DNA from: Bacillus pumilus
Lineage (GTDB): Bacteria; Bacillota; Bacilli; Bacillales; Bacillaceae
Length of the DNA stretch: 64,000 nt
Reading direction: 5' to 3'
NCBI GenBank assembly: GCA_001938995.1
Contig: MKZN01000001.1
Coordinates: 1 to 64,000 of the forward strand
Of this stretch, positions 63,922 to 64,000 are shown piece after piece. The position numbers and the translations under genes are program-made. Every line of letters begins with the position of its first letter. Within the stretch, counting starts at the first letter, position 1. The notes under the pieces are model-generated. The model had not been told where the DNA came from and did not search any database. It saw nothing but the letters and a program-made list of their open reading frames with translations.

Positions 63922-63942
63922 AAGTCATTTATGCAATAGAAA

Positions 63943-63973
63943 AGAGAGGACCCCTAAGCGAAGTCCTCCCTCT
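63943..63973 (-). terminator. Terminator of a gene beyond the right edge
   Basis: AGAGAGGAC and GTCCTCCCTCT form an imperfect stem with two bulged bases, followed on the minus strand by TTTTC. Confidence 0.5.
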
Positions 63974-64000
63974 TTATATATGTGACACAATCAGTTCACA

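Overview
The window looks like a chromosomal segment of a low-GC Bacillus, most probably the B. pumilus / safensis / altitudinis group. That is inferred from protein resemblance and from gene order parallel to the B. subtilis 168 secA - fli/flg - comF - degSU - tua - lyt - tag region. Nearly everything lies on the minus strand; plus-strand genes are yvyE, tagV, lytR, gtaB, tagA and tagB. Layout: (1) 1-435, end of an IS3-family element that has cut an alpha/beta hydrolase gene, leaving only its C-terminal part. (2) 448-6829, M3 oligopeptidase, prfB with its programmed +1 frameshift, secA and hpf. (3) 7385-15600, late flagellar genes (an unknown fliT-coupled gene, fliT, fliS, fliD, flaG, csrA, fliW, yviE, flgL, flgK, flgN, flgM, yvyF). 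The flagellin gene hag, which sits between csrA and flaG in B. subtilis, is absent here. (4) 15656-21173, comFC-comFB-comFA, degV and the DegS-DegU two-component pair. (5) 21394-24229, yvyE, an LCP ligase gene and tagO. (6) 24364-34272, teichuronic acid operon tuaA-H with an extra sugar-nucleotide epimerase gene after tuaD and a four-repeat PhoP-box array upstream. (7) 34472-40500, autolysin genes lytC, lytB and lytA, a second LytA-like lipoprotein gene, and divergent lytR. (8) 40538-61200, wall teichoic acid genes mnaA, gtaB, tagH, tagG, tagF, tagE, tagD, tagA and tagB. (9) 61219-63849, glucosaminidase lytD. The genes form one cell-envelope programme: TagO/TagA/TagB/TagD/TagF build poly(glycerol phosphate), TagE glucosylates it, TagGH exports it and LCP proteins attach it. 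Under phosphate starvation PhoP would switch to teichuronic acid (tua). The autolysins and late flagellar genes are candidates for sigma-D co-control. The most unusual part is an AT-rich six-gene operon (45457-53808) between tagG and tagF: rmlA, rmlB, a second TagF-like protein, an ATP-grasp/HAD fusion protein, a DegT-type aminotransferase and a GT2 glycosyltransferase. It has no rmlC or rmlD, so a rhamnose product is unlikely. The gene set fits an amino-dideoxy sugar, possibly N-acylated by the ATP-grasp enzyme, placed on a teichoic acid. Function calls rest on motifs and remembered families; no database search was run.
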